Positions 8,720 to 17,582 of a stretch of DNA of 34,535 bases are shown in pieces. The notes under the pieces are model-generated. The model made no database searches. It saw only the letters and a program-made list of their open reading frames with translations, and was not told where the DNA came from. Source of the DNA: Bacteroidales bacterium (lineage in GTDB: Bacteria > Bacteroidota > Bacteroidia > Bacteroidales > AUK083); the NCBI GenBank assembly GCA_021158345.1, contig JAGGUV010000068.1, positions 1 through 34,535 on the forward strand. The letters are read 5' to 3'. Both the position numbers and the translations under genes were made by a program. Position 1 is the stretch's first letter. Each line of letters begins with the position of its first letter.

Positions 8720-10126
8720 ATGGATAAGACACAAGAATATAAAATAAAAGATATTTCATTGGCTGGCTGGGGAAGAAAAGAAATGGAAATAGCAGAGAAA
8801 GAAATGCCAGGTTTAATGTCATTAAGAAAAAAATATTCTGAAACAAAACCTTTAAAAGGTGCAAGAATAACAGGCTCATTACACATGACAATACAGACAG
8901 CTGTATTAATTGAGACTTTACGTCAGCTTGGAGCTGACATAAGATGGTCGAGTTGTAATATTTTTTCAACACAGGATCATGCTGCTGCTGAGATTGCCAG
9001 AATTGGAATACCTGTTTTTGCCTGGAAAGGTGAAAGTATTGAAGAATATTGGGAAAATTTAGTTGAGTCATTAAGTTTTCCCGGTGGCAAAGGCCCAAAT
9101 CTTGTTGTTGATGATGGCGGAGATGCTACTCTTATGATTCACAAAGGTTATTATTATGAAGAAAACCCTTCGCTTTTTGATAAAAAACCCGAAAATCACG
9201 AGGAAGCTGTTCAGCTTCAGATATTAAAAAAAGAATATCAAAAAGATAAAACAAAATGGCATAGAACTGTTAAAGAATGGAAAGGCGCTTCCGAAGAAAC
9301 TACTACCGGTGTTCACCGACTTTATCAGATGATGGAAAAAGGTACTTTACTTGCTCCTGCTATTAATGTTAACGATTCTGTTACAAAATCAAAATTCGAT
9401 AATTTATACGGTTGCCGTGAGTCTCTCGCTGATGGTATTAAAAGAGCTACTGATGTTATGATAGCTGGAAAAGTTGTTGTTGTTTGCGGTTACGGTGATG
9501 TTGGAAAAGGCTCTGCAAAATCAATGCGTGGCTTAGGTGCAAGAGTTATTATTACTGAAATTGACCCTATTTGCGCTTTACAGGCTGCTATGGAAGGCTA
9601 TGAAGTTAAAACTCTTGAGGAGGTTGTTGACCAGGGCGATATTTTTGTTACTACTACAGGTAACCGTGATGTCATCACTGCTGAGCATATGTCGAAGATG
9701 AAAGATCAGGCTATTGTTTGTAATATCGGTCATTTTGATAATGAAATCCAGGTTGATGAATTAAATCATTTTCCCGGCATAAAAAAAATTGTTGTGAAAC
9801 CTCAGGTTGATCAGTATCTTTTCCCTGACGGACATTCTATTTTCTTACTTGCCGAAGGCAGACTTGTTAATTTGGGCTGTGCAACAGGACATCCTTCTTT
9901 TGTTATGAGTAATTCATTTACAAACCAAACTCTTGCTCAAATAGAATTATGGAATAATGATTATAAAATTGACGTTTACAGATTACCTAAAAAATTAGAC
10001 GAAGAAGTAGCACGTTTACACCTTGAGCATATTGGCGTTAAACTTACTAAAATGACAAAAAAACAGTCTGAATATATTGGATTTCCTGTTGAAGGTCCTT
10101 ATAAACCTGATCATTATAGATATTAA
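8720..10126 (+). CDS. ahcY: S-adenosylhomocysteinase
   Basis: 468 residues, normal for bacterial AdoHcy hydrolases. It splits S-adenosylhomocysteine into adenosine and homocysteine, removing the inhibitory product of SAM methyltransferases. Recognisable stretches are the N-terminal '[20 protein letters not shown]', '[21 protein letters not shown]', '[14 protein letters not shown]', the NAD-binding loop '[18 protein letters not shown]' (residue 255 region), '[14 protein letters not shown]' and the C-terminal lysine/tyrosine tail '[10 protein letters not shown]' that contacts NAD in the neighbouring subunit. It stands alone on the + strand, 84 bases after the decarboxylase operon, and is followed by a strong terminator. 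No SAH riboswitch is seen upstream. Confidence 0.97.
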   Translation: MDKTQEYKIKDISLAGWGRKEMEIAEKEMPGLMSLRKKYSETKPLKGARITGSLHMTIQTAVLIETLRQLGADIRWSSCNIFSTQDHAAAEIARIGIPVFAWKGESIEEYWENLVESLSFPGGKGPNLVVDDGGDATLMIHKGYYYEENPSLFDKKPENHEEAVQLQILKKEYQKDKTKWHRTVKEWKGASEETTTGVHRLYQMMEKGTLLAPAINVNDSVTKSKFDNLYGCRESLADGIKRATDVMIAGKVVVVCGYGDVGKGSAKSMRGLGARVIITEIDPICALQAAMEGYEVKTLEEVVDQGDIFVTTTGNRDVITAEHMSKMKDQAIVCNIGHFDNEIQVDELNHFPGIKKIVVKPQVDQYLFPDGHSIFLLAEGRLVNLGCATGHPSFVMSNSFTNQTLAQIELWNNDYKIDVYRLPKKLDEEVARLHLEHIGVKLTKMTKKQSEYIGFPVEGPYKPDHYRY

Positions 10127-10147
10127 TATTTTTAAGTATAAAATTTT

Positions 10148-10186
10148 AAAAAGGCGTTTTTAAACAAATAAAAACGCCTTTTTTTT
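10148..10186 (+). terminator. Rho-independent terminator, probably bidirectional
   Basis: A 15-base inverted repeat (10148-10162 and 10169-10183) with the GC core GGCG/CGCC, a six-base loop and a T-run after the right arm. It ends ahcY. Because the left arm begins with an A-run, it can also stop the convergent lipoprotein gene read from the right. Confidence 0.93.
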
Positions 10187-10244
10187 CGTCATTATTACTT
10201 TGTTTATTAATTGATTTTACTATTTAATGACAATTAATGACCAT

Positions 10245-10679
10245 CTAATTATAAACATGCAATCTTATTCCATCGAAATTAGTTCTGTATTGCAGTAAAG
10301 GAATAGTGGCAGGACCTTCAAATGGCATACCATCGAGCAAAAGAAATTTTGATCCGCATAATGAATCAATGCCAATAGGCGTTCCTTGTTCCATAATTTC
10401 TATTATTGATTCCGGCTCATCAGGGTCATAAGTACATGTCCTGTCAAAAGCCATAAATTCGTCAGTGCTTTTTCTGTAAATTATTATGCCTTTGTTGCCG
10501 CCTGTAACATATATCGAATTTCCTATTGTGTTTATGTTCTCGTATTGCAATGAGTTAGGCTCTATATAGAAATTTACATATACGTATGGAACAACTTTGT
10601 TTTGTGTGTCTTTACAAGAATTTGAAAAAAATATCATTATTAATAACACTGTAAATATTATGTATTTGCGAGATTTCAT
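10245..10679 (-). CDS. Rieske-fold-like lipoprotein lacking histidine ligands
   Basis: 144 residues from ATG 10679. That start is chosen because it gives a compact lipoprotein signal (MKSRKYIIFTVLLIMIFFSNSC, lipid cysteine at 22) and because a -7 box overlies the region just upstream of the longer ATG at 10700. The mature part 'GIIIYRKSTDEFMAFDRTCTYDP' ... 'DSLCGSKFLLLDGMPFEGPA' ... 'LLQYRTNFDGIRLHVY' resembles the Rieske [2Fe-2S] fold as found in many small Bacteroidota lipoproteins. A real Rieske cluster needs C-x-H and C-x-x-H; here the corresponding places read C-T-Y and C-G-S-K, so both histidines are absent. A classical cluster is therefore unlikely. Function unknown; probably periplasm-facing. 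Confidence 0.65.
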   Translation of the reverse strand: MKSRKYIIFTVLLIMIFFSNSCKDTQNKVVPYVYVNFYIEPNSLQYENINTIGNSIYVTGGNKGIIIYRKSTDEFMAFDRTCTYDPDEPESIIEIMEQGTPIGIDSLCGSKFLLLDGMPFEGPATIPLLQYRTNFDGIRLHVYN

Positions 10680-10697
10680 ATATGTTTTTTTATCGTT

Positions 10698-10728
10698 CAA
10701 AACTATAAAATTTATTTTACATATAAAG
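10698..10728 (-). promoter_or_regulatory. Promoter of the Rieske-like lipoprotein gene
   Basis: Read on the minus strand, the -7 box is TAGTTTTG (10705-10698, exact TAnnTTTG), with TTT at 10727-10725 about 19 bases upstream as -33 element. The ATG at 10679 lies 18 bases after the box; the alternative ATG at 10700 would be inside it. Confidence 0.6.
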
Positions 10729-10899
10729 ATTAATTTTCTTTCTCCTTAATTCAAAATAAAATATTTTTATTTGATTAATCAGGCAATGAATTATTTTTTT
10801 GCTATACTTTTAATAAAAAATGTATTTTTACTTATTATAATAATGAAACATAGATAAATTTATTTGTTTAACTGCGGTTTTTTTATAAAATACACATAT

Positions 10900-11796
10900 A
10901 TGAAAAATAAATTTAGACCTTTTTATTTAATACTGTTTTCTTTTATCATTTTTTTAATATCCTGTGAAAAAACGTTAAAGTATAATTTTGATATACCTGA
11001 AAACGAGAAGAAAATAGTTGTAAATTCAGTTTTATGTCCTGATAGTCTTGTGAAGGTAAACATCAGCAAAAGCATGTCGATACAGGAAAATAATAATTCT
11101 TTTCAATATCTTGATAATGCAGAGGCAAAGCTTTTTGAAAATGATGTTTTAATAGAAACATTGCATTATACTAAAAACGGGAATTATTTTTCTTCTGATT
11201 TTAAACCTGAGGAAAATAAAAAATATGAAATTAAGGTTAGTGTTCCAAATATGAATAATGTAGATGCAAATACTGTAATCCCTGCAAAAACAAATATTAT
11301 TTCTGTTGACACACTTACTGTTATTGATCATGAATATGAATATGATGAAAAAAAATTAGAGTTCAATATTAAGTTTAAAGATAATATTGAAATAGATAAT
11401 TATTATCAGATTGAATGCCGTTATTCATATAAAGAAATTTATGGTGATGAAGATGTTTTTTATAAAGATTATATTGAGGCAGATGAAGAGATATTAAATA
11501 TTCAAAATATTGACGGTACAATTTTATTAGAAGATAAAATTATAGCGGGAGAGGATTTCAATCTTAAATTTCAAGTTCCAATATATATTTTTACAGAACA
11601 GATTAAGGAATACAGAATATATTTAAATTCTATAAGTAAAGAATATTATTTATATTTAAGAACAAGGTCAGCTCAGGAAGAAACAGAAGATAATCCTTTT
11701 GCAGAGCCTGTTCAGGTTTTTAATAATATTAATAATGGCTGTGGAATTTGTGGCTCTTATTCTTCAGATGTTAAATCTTTTATTTTTAATTATTAA
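10900..11796 (+). CDS. DUF4249-like lipoprotein, partner of the TonB receptor
   Basis: 298 residues from ATG 10900 (a start at 10864 would add 12 residues ahead of the signal). A lipoprotein signal 'FYLILFSFIIFLISC' leads to 'EKTLKYNFDIPENEKKIVVNSVLCPDSLVKVNISKSMSI', the typical opening of the Bacteroidota DUF4249 family: a short conserved leader, then immunoglobulin-like beta strands ('EAKLFENDVLIETLHYTKNGNYFS'). A Cys pair 'NGCGICGSYSSDVKSF' lies close to the C-terminus. Members of this family are regularly encoded next to a TonB-dependent receptor, as here (the receptor starts 15 bases downstream). They are presumed surface or periplasmic partners of the receptor, though the role is unproven. 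No SusD-type gene accompanies the pair. Ligand unknown. Confidence 0.72.
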   Translation: MKNKFRPFYLILFSFIIFLISCEKTLKYNFDIPENEKKIVVNSVLCPDSLVKVNISKSMSIQENNNSFQYLDNAEAKLFENDVLIETLHYTKNGNYFSSDFKPEENKKYEIKVSVPNMNNVDANTVIPAKTNIISVDTLTVIDHEYEYDEKKLEFNIKFKDNIEIDNYYQIECRYSYKEIYGDEDVFYKDYIEADEEILNIQNIDGTILLEDKIIAGEDFNLKFQVPIYIFTEQIKEYRIYLNSISKEYYLYLRTRSAQEETEDNPFAEPVQVFNNINNGCGICGSYSSDVKSFIFNY

Positions 11797-11811
11797 GTTT
11801 AAAATATTTTT

Positions 11812-14166
11812 ATGAAGAAGTTTTTAATTACAGCCTTTTTAATTTGTTTTTTTACAAATATTTATTCTCAGAAATTTACTATAAGCGGTTTTCTTGAAGA
11901 TAAAGTTACCGGTGAAAAATTGATTGGAGCTAATGTTTTTGATGCTGAAACTTATTCAGGTACAATTTCAAATTCTTATGGTTTTTATAGTCTTACCTTG
12001 AAGAAGAATAAATATAAAATTATATTTTCTTTTGTAGGCTATCAAAAAGAAATTTTGGAAATTGATTTGAAAAATGATACTGTGATAACAGTTTCTTTAA
12101 GTCCGAGTCTTGAGTTAGAGGGAGTGACAATAAGAGGAGAATCTGTAAAAAATATTGTTGAAAATTCACAAATGAGCAGCATAAATATACCTGTAAAAAC
12201 AATAAAATCTTTACCTGTTTTATTAGGTGAGATTGACATAATAAAAACAATACAATTATTACCCGGCGTTCAATCAGGTACTGAAGGCACAAGCGGTTTT
12301 TATGTCAGGGGAGGAGGCCCCGACCAAAACCTTATTTTACTTGATGGTGTGCCTGTTTATAATGCTAATCATTTGTTTGGATTTTTTTCTGTCTTTAATG
12401 CTGATGCCATTAACACTGTTGACTTAATAAAAGGCGGATTTCCTGCCCGTTATGGTGGCAGATTATCTTCTGTTTTAGATATAAGAATGAAAGAAGGTAA
12501 TAAAGAAAAAATTCATGGTCAGGGAAATGTCGGGATAGTATCTTCTAAACTTAGTATTGACGGTCCAATAAATGATAAAACAACTTTTATTGTTTCTGCC
12601 CGGAGAACTTATATTGATATTCTTGCTCAGCCGTTTATTAGATTAGAAGCCAGAGATTTAGACAAATTTTATGCAGGTTATTATTTTTATGATTTAAATG
12701 CTAAAATAAATTATGAATTTTCAGATAAAAGCAGACTCTATTTGAGTTCATACATGGGTAACGACAGGGCGTATTTTAATTCAAAAGATTCGTATAATTC
12801 AGATTATGAAGAAAATAAGTTTAAACTGCAATGGGGAAATATTACAACTGCTTTACGTTGGAATTATATTCTTAACAAAAAACTTTTTAGCAATACTACT
12901 TTAACATATTCGAGATATAAATTCCTTACAGGAATACAAACAGAAGAAGAATACGATAATTCATTAGAAAAATTTAAATTCGATTATACTTCTGGGATCA
13001 ATGACCTTGCAGCTAAAATAGATTTTGACTTTATGCCAAACCCTAATCAATACATAAAATTTGGTGTTAATAATATTTATCATACTTTCAATCCCGGCGT
13101 TAATGCTTTTAAATATTCAGATGACTCTGATGTAGATATTGACACAACTTTTGGCAATAATAAAATTTATGCTAATGAATTTTCAGCTTATTTTGAGGAT
13201 GACATTAAATTTAATGCATTGTTAAGAGCAAATATCGGTCTGCATTTTTCCGGATTTTTAGTAAAGGGGAAATATTATAATTCATTACAGCCGAGAATAT
13301 CATTGCGTTATATGATAAACGAAAAATTGTCTGTTAAGGCTGCCTATACACATATGACCCAATATATTCATTTGTTGTCAAACACTTCAATAGGTCTGCC
13401 AACAGATTTATGGCTACCTGTTACCGATACTATTAAACCTCAAAAGTCTGTTCAGTATGCTTTAGGATGTTTTTATAATCTCAATGATAAATATAATATT
13501 TCTGTAGAAGCATTTTATAAGACAATGCAAAATTTAATAGAATATAAAGAAGGAGCTAGTTTTATATCACAAAACGACAGCTGGCAGAATAAAGTTGAAT
13601 TAGGTAAAGGCTGGTCGTATGGACTGGAATTTCTTATTAAAAAAGATTTGGGAAAAACAACAGGTTGGATAGGATATACACTTTCATGGGCTGAAAGACA
13701 GTTTGAAAATATTAGTTTTGGAAAGAAATTTCCTTATAAATACGACAGAAGACATGATATTAGTATTGTTGTAACTCATAAATTTAATAAAAAAATTGAT
13801 GTGGGACTTACATGGGTTTATGGTACTGGTAATGCTATCACTTTGGCAAAAGAAAAATATCTGCCATATAATGAAAAAACCATTTACAACTATTATCAAG
13901 ATATCCAATATATTGGGAAAAGAAATAATTTTAGAATGCCTGCTTATCACAGATTAGATGTAGGCGTTAATTTTCATAAACAAAAAAAATGGGGACAAAG
14001 AACCTGGAGTATAGGATTATATAATGCTTACAACAGGCAAAATCCTTTCTTTGTGTATTTTAGCACAGAATATTATGACACCATTGTTAATAACGGGAAA
14101 AAAGTTTTGAAGCAAGTAAGTCTGTTCCCGATTATTCCTTCGATAAGCTATAGTTTTAAATTTTAG
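11812..14166 (+). CDS. TonB-dependent outer-membrane receptor
   Basis: 784 residues. A signal peptide (MKKFLITAFLICFFTNIYSQ) is followed by a carboxypeptidase-regulatory-like beta domain at about residues 22-105 ('ISGFLEDKVTGEKLIGANVFDAE...YGFYSLTL'). The plug domain follows at about residues 125-235, with 'IIKTIQLLPGVQSGTEGTSGFYVRGGGPDQNLILLDG' and 'IKGGFPARYGGRLSSVLDI'. The rest is a 22-strand-type barrel ending in phenylalanine (ISYSFKF), as needed for barrel assembly. Such receptors import a ligand across the outer membrane using the TonB proton-motive system. The upstream lipoprotein gene shares the operon. The substrate is not evident: there are no polysaccharide-degrading enzymes, and no siderophore, cobalamin or thiamin signature at this end of the window. 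Confidence 0.92.
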   Translation: MKKFLITAFLICFFTNIYSQKFTISGFLEDKVTGEKLIGANVFDAETYSGTISNSYGFYSLTLKKNKYKIIFSFVGYQKEILEIDLKNDTVITVSLSPSLELEGVTIRGESVKNIVENSQMSSINIPVKTIKSLPVLLGEIDIIKTIQLLPGVQSGTEGTSGFYVRGGGPDQNLILLDGVPVYNANHLFGFFSVFNADAINTVDLIKGGFPARYGGRLSSVLDIRMKEGNKEKIHGQGNVGIVSSKLSIDGPINDKTTFIVSARRTYIDILAQPFIRLEARDLDKFYAGYYFYDLNAKINYEFSDKSRLYLSSYMGNDRAYFNSKDSYNSDYEENKFKLQWGNITTALRWNYILNKKLFSNTTLTYSRYKFLTGIQTEEEYDNSLEKFKFDYTSGINDLAAKIDFDFMPNPNQYIKFGVNNIYHTFNPGVNAFKYSDDSDVDIDTTFGNNKIYANEFSAYFEDDIKFNALLRANIGLHFSGFLVKGKYYNSLQPRISLRYMINEKLSVKAAYTHMTQYIHLLSNTSIGLPTDLWLPVTDTIKPQKSVQYALGCFYNLNDKYNISVEAFYKTMQNLIEYKEGASFISQNDSWQNKVELGKGWSYGLEFLIKKDLGKTTGWIGYTLSWAERQFENISFGKKFPYKYDRRHDISIVVTHKFNKKIDVGLTWVYGTGNAITLAKEKYLPYNEKTIYNYYQDIQYIGKRNNFRMPAYHRLDVGVNFHKQKKWGQRTWSIGLYNAYNRQNPFFVYFSTEYYDTIVNNGKKVLKQVSLFPIIPSISYSFKF

Positions 14167-14246
14167 ATTTTAACGAAAACAAATAATATTTATTGTCCTG
14201 TAAATCAGGTGTAAGCTTATAATTAAAATTTGATTTTTCTAAAAAT

Positions 14247-14277
14247 TTTTAATTTTTTCTATAAAAGATTACTTTTG
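14247..14277 (+). promoter_or_regulatory. Bacteroidota-type promoter of the fumarase gene
   Basis: The -7 box TACTTTTG (14270-14277) is an exact TAnnTTTG, with a T-run (14247-14250) 19 bases upstream in the -33 position. The start codon at 14295 follows by 17 bases, so the predicted leader is very short and A-rich. Confidence 0.6.
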
Positions 14278-14294
14278 TAAAAAAAATAAAATAT

Positions 14295-15659
14295 ATGGCC
14301 ACAAGGACAGAAAAAGACACTCTCGGTAAAATAGCAGTTAGTGCTGACAAATATTGGGGAGCACAAACACAACGCTCTTTAGAAAATTTTAAGATAGGCT
14401 CTGAAAAAATGCCTCTTGAAATAATTTATGCTTTTGCCATACTTAAAAAAGCTGCTGCTATCACTAATAATAAATTTGGTGTCCTCTCTGATAGTAAATG
14501 CAATTCAATAGTTGAGGTCTGTGATGAGATTTTAAAAGGACTTTTAAACGAACACTTCCCTTTGAAAATCTGGCAGACAGGCTCAGGCACTCATACAAAT
14601 ATGAATGTAAACGAAGTAATTGCTTTCAGGGCAAATATGTTAAATAAAAATATTAGTATTCATCCTAACGACGATGTAAATAAATCACAATCTTCTAACG
14701 ACACTTTTCCCACTGCCATGCATATTGCTGCTTATAAAATTTTATCTGAAAGCACTATACCTGCATTAAAATTATTAAAAGACTCTTTTGAGAAGAAATC
14801 TAATGAATTTAAAAATATCATAAAAACCGGCAGGACACATTTAATGGATGCCACTCCTTTGACATTGGGGCAGGAGTTTTCAGGATATAAAACACAGATA
14901 GAGAATAATATTAAAAACATTGAAAACACTTTATTGCGTTTATCAGAGATAGCTCTTGGTGGCACAGCTGTTGGCACAGGCTTAAACACACCAAAAGGCT
15001 TTGATAAATCAGTAGCAGAAAAAATTGCCGGTATCACAGGATATCCTTTTGTAACAGCTCCCAACAAATTTGAAGCTCTTTCTGCTAATGATGCCATTGT
15101 TGAAGCTTCCTCGGCTTTGAAAAACACAGCTGTAAGTCTTATGAATATCGCTAACAATATCAGATTATTGGGTTCAGGTCCCAGATGTGGTATTGGCGAA
15201 ATAATTCTACCTGCTAATGAACCGGGGTCTTCAATTATGCCGGGAAAAGTAAATCCCACACAATGTGAAGCTATGACAATGGTTTGTGCTCAAGTTATTG
15301 GCAACGACTTAACAATCAGTATCAGCGGTATGCAAGGACATTTTCAATTGAATGTTTTTAAACCTGTTATAATATATGATTTTCTTAATTCAGCCCAACT
15401 TATTGCTGATGCATCTATCTCTTTTGCAAAAAATTGTATTCTCGGAATTATCCCTAATTATAAAAATATCAAAAATCATCTTAATAATTCATTGATGCTT
15501 GTAACTGCATTAAACACTCACATAGGATACGAAAAAGCTGCTATTATTGCTCAAAAAGCTCATAAAGAGAATTTAAGTTTGCGTGAAGCTGCTATTAAGT
15601 CAGGTTTCGTTACTGAAAAAGAATTTGACTTGTGGGTTAAACCCGAAAATATGGTTTAG
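14295..15659 (+). CDS. fumC: Class II fumarate hydratase
   Basis: 454 residues, full length for the iron-independent class II fumarases. It reversibly hydrates fumarate to malate; in a succinate/propionate fermenter it runs toward fumarate. Landmarks: N-terminal '[25 protein letters not shown]', substrate loop '[16 protein letters not shown]', '[22 protein letters not shown]', '[20 protein letters not shown]', '[11 protein letters not shown]', and the superfamily signature '[17 protein letters not shown]', which carries the catalytic serine loop. Aspartase and argininosuccinate lyase belong to the same superfamily, but the 'LNTPKGF' and '[14 protein letters not shown]' contexts fit fumarase best. 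It is a single-gene unit with its own promoter. Confidence 0.93.
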   Translation: MATRTEKDTLGKIAVSADKYWGAQTQRSLENFKIGSEKMPLEIIYAFAILKKAAAITNNKFGVLSDSKCNSIVEVCDEILKGLLNEHFPLKIWQTGSGTHTNMNVNEVIAFRANMLNKNISIHPNDDVNKSQSSNDTFPTAMHIAAYKILSESTIPALKLLKDSFEKKSNEFKNIIKTGRTHLMDATPLTLGQEFSGYKTQIENNIKNIENTLLRLSEIALGGTAVGTGLNTPKGFDKSVAEKIAGITGYPFVTAPNKFEALSANDAIVEASSALKNTAVSLMNIANNIRLLGSGPRCGIGEIILPANEPGSSIMPGKVNPTQCEAMTMVCAQVIGNDLTISISGMQGHFQLNVFKPVIIYDFLNSAQLIADASISFAKNCILGIIPNYKNIKNHLNNSLMLVTALNTHIGYEKAAIIAQKAHKENLSLREAAIKSGFVTEKEFDLWVKPENMV

Positions 15660-15709
15660 GCTTTTTTAGAAGGTTCTTTTGCAATACATCATCAATAAAT
15701 AATTATTTT

Positions 15710-16867
15710 ATGAATATCAATAAAATTATATATATATTTTTTTCATTTTTAATAATCTCTTGCAGCAGCAATAATAAAAAAGCTGAAAAATATAAAGAAG
15801 ATTTAATAGCACAGACTGATACTATTTTCAAAGAAATCAGTCAGGAAAGGATAAATAAAAAGTCAAAATATGTAGATAGAATATTTTCGCGATTATACAA
15901 AAAAAGACTTTTTAACGGAACGGTTTTATATGCTGAGCAAGGACAGATAATTTATAAGAAGGCTTTTGGATATTCAAATTTTCGAAAGAAAGAAAAGCTG
16001 ACAACTGCATCATCATTTCAATTAGCATCGGTTTCAAAATTATTTACTGCTATTTCAATTATGCAGCTAAAAGAAAAAGGAATTATTGATTATGATAAAG
16101 ACATCCGTAATTATATTAAGGATTTTCCTTATGAGGGAATAACAGTGAGGTTATTATTAAATCATCGATCAGGTCTGCCCCGTTATATGTCGTTAGGCGA
16201 TAAATACTGGAATAAAAAATTACCCATGTCCAATCAGGATATGCTTGATATGTTTATAAAATATCATCCTAAACCATATTTCAAACCTGACAGGATGTAT
16301 AATTATATTAATACTAATTATGCTTTGTTAGCTTTAATAGTTGAAAAAACAACTAAAATTCCATTTGATGAATATGTTAAAGAAAATATTTTTGAACCTT
16401 TACATATGAATAATTCCATTGTTTATTCAAAAGTAAAAGATCCTGAAATACCAAATAAAGTAACAGGATATATTGCTACAAAAAGAAGAGGTTATGTAAT
16501 AGCAGACAATGACTGGATGAATGGTATAATCGGAGATAAAGGAGTATATTCCTCTGTTGAGGATATGTTTAAATTAGACAGAGCATTATTTACAGATAAA
16601 TTATTAAAACAAAGCACTTTGAAGGAAGCAATTATTCCCGGAGGTCATCATAAGAAAATCAGAGATAATAAAATGTATTATGGTTTTGGTATGAGGATAA
16701 AAAGCAGAGGGGAGAACAAATATGTTTATCATTTTGGCTGGTGGAAAGGCTTCAGAACTTATTATATAAAAAATATTACTAATAAACGCACAATAATAGT
16801 TTTGTGTAACCGTCAAAAATATTTCAGTTCACGTATTTTATGGAAAATTATTAATAATAAGTTGTAA
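15710..16867 (+). CDS. Beta-lactamase-fold serine hydrolase lipoprotein
   Basis: 385 residues. A lipoprotein signal ends at 'FLIISC' (lipid cysteine 18). The class C beta-lactamase/D-Ala-D-Ala carboxypeptidase fold is shown by the three catalytic motifs: SxxK as 'ASVSK' (Ser107, Lys110), YxN as 'YNYINTNYALL' (Tyr199, Asn201) and HxG as 'HFGWWKGF' near residue 344. 'FAGYSNF'-like and 'LLNHRSGLPRY' segments are also typical. Family members include peptidases, esterases and penicillin-binding-like proteins, and substrate cannot be read from sequence; antibiotic resistance should not be assumed. Expected to sit lipid-anchored outside the cytoplasmic membrane. The stop lies only 2 bases from the convergent response-regulator stop. 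Confidence 0.85.
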   Translation: MNINKIIYIFFSFLIISCSSNNKKAEKYKEDLIAQTDTIFKEISQERINKKSKYVDRIFSRLYKKRLFNGTVLYAEQGQIIYKKAFGYSNFRKKEKLTTASSFQLASVSKLFTAISIMQLKEKGIIDYDKDIRNYIKDFPYEGITVRLLLNHRSGLPRYMSLGDKYWNKKLPMSNQDMLDMFIKYHPKPYFKPDRMYNYINTNYALLALIVEKTTKIPFDEYVKENIFEPLHMNNSIVYSKVKDPEIPNKVTGYIATKRRGYVIADNDWMNGIIGDKGVYSSVEDMFKLDRALFTDKLLKQSTLKEAIIPGGHHKKIRDNKMYYGFGMRIKSRGENKYVYHFGWWKGFRTYYIKNITNKRTIIVLCNRQKYFSSRILWKIINNKL

Positions 16868-16869
16868 TT

Positions 16870-17562
16870 TTATTCTTCAACATTCAGTTTAAATCCAATT
16901 CCATGAATATTCAGCAATTTTATTTTAGGGTCTTCTTTTAAATATTTTCTTAATTTAACAATATACACATCCATACTTCGTGCATTAAAATAGCTGTCGT
17001 CTTTCCATATTTTGTTAAGAGCAAGGGTGCGTGTTAAGACATCGTTTTTATTTTCACATAAAAGTCTAAGAAGTTCTGCTTCTTTTGAAGTTAATTTTTG
17101 TTTATTATCATTACGGCTGAGTGAATATTGATTATAATCGAAAGTATATTCACCAATTTTATAAATTTTGTTTTTAGGCTTTTTGTTAAGATTTGTTCTA
17201 TGTAAAATAGCCTTAATTCTCATCAAGAGCTCTTCCATGCTAAAGGGCTTAGTAAGATAATCGTCAGCACCAATTTTAAAACCTTTGAGTTTATCTTCTT
17301 GCATTGCTTTAGCAGTAAGAAAGAGTATTGGAATTTTTTCGTCCATACTTCTGATATCTTTAACAAGAGAAAAGCCGTCTTTTACAGGCATCATAACATC
17401 AATAATACAAAAATCAAAATCTTCTTCTTTATAAGCTTCAAAAGCCTTTTGCCCGTTAACGCATAATCGTGCCTGATAACCTTTTGCTTCAAGATAAGTT
17501 TTAAGGATATCACCTAAATTTGGATCGTCTTCTGCTAAAAGTATTTTTATTTTTTTTTGCAT
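16870..17562 (-). CDS. OmpR-family response regulator
   Basis: 230 residues. The receiver domain (1-120) has the acidic pocket 'LLAEDDPNL', phospho-acceptor Asp55 in 'FCIIDVMMPVKDGF', Thr83 ('FLTAKA') and Lys105 ('DYLTKPFS'). The C-terminal winged helix (about 133-228) contains 'LTSKEAELLRLLCENKNDVLTRTLALNKIW' and 'SMDVYIVKLRKYLKEDPKIKLLNIHGIGFKL', typical of OmpR/PhoB DNA-binding domains. The cognate kinase gene lies 20 bases upstream on the same strand. The sequence and gene order recall the RprY/RprX pair of Bacteroides, but orthology is not proven. No operator site was recognised. Confidence 0.93.
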   Translation of the reverse strand: MQKKIKILLAEDDPNLGDILKTYLEAKGYQARLCVNGQKAFEAYKEEDFDFCIIDVMMPVKDGFSLVKDIRSMDEKIPILFLTAKAMQEDKLKGFKIGADDYLTKPFSMEELLMRIKAILHRTNLNKKPKNKIYKIGEYTFDYNQYSLSRNDNKQKLTSKEAELLRLLCENKNDVLTRTLALNKIWKDDSYFNARSMDVYIVKLRKYLKEDPKIKLLNIHGIGFKLNVEE

Positions 17563-17582
17563 GATATTTATTTTTATTTCTT

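Noticed and set aside
10900-14166. Polysaccharide utilisation locus (SusC/SusD pair).
   Set aside because: The receptor is shorter than typical SusC proteins, the lipoprotein lacks SusD features and no glycoside hydrolases are adjacent.
14732-15259. Long open frame of 175 codons antisense to fumarase, and similar antisense frames elsewhere (4308-4826, 8718-9098, 18109-18495, 28740-29060).
   Set aside because: Each lies fully opposite a well-supported gene and the translations show no recognisable domain or plausible start signals.
15710-16867. Antibiotic-resistance beta-lactamase.
   Set aside because: Only the general serine-hydrolase motifs are visible; the lipoprotein form and family breadth do not support a resistance call.
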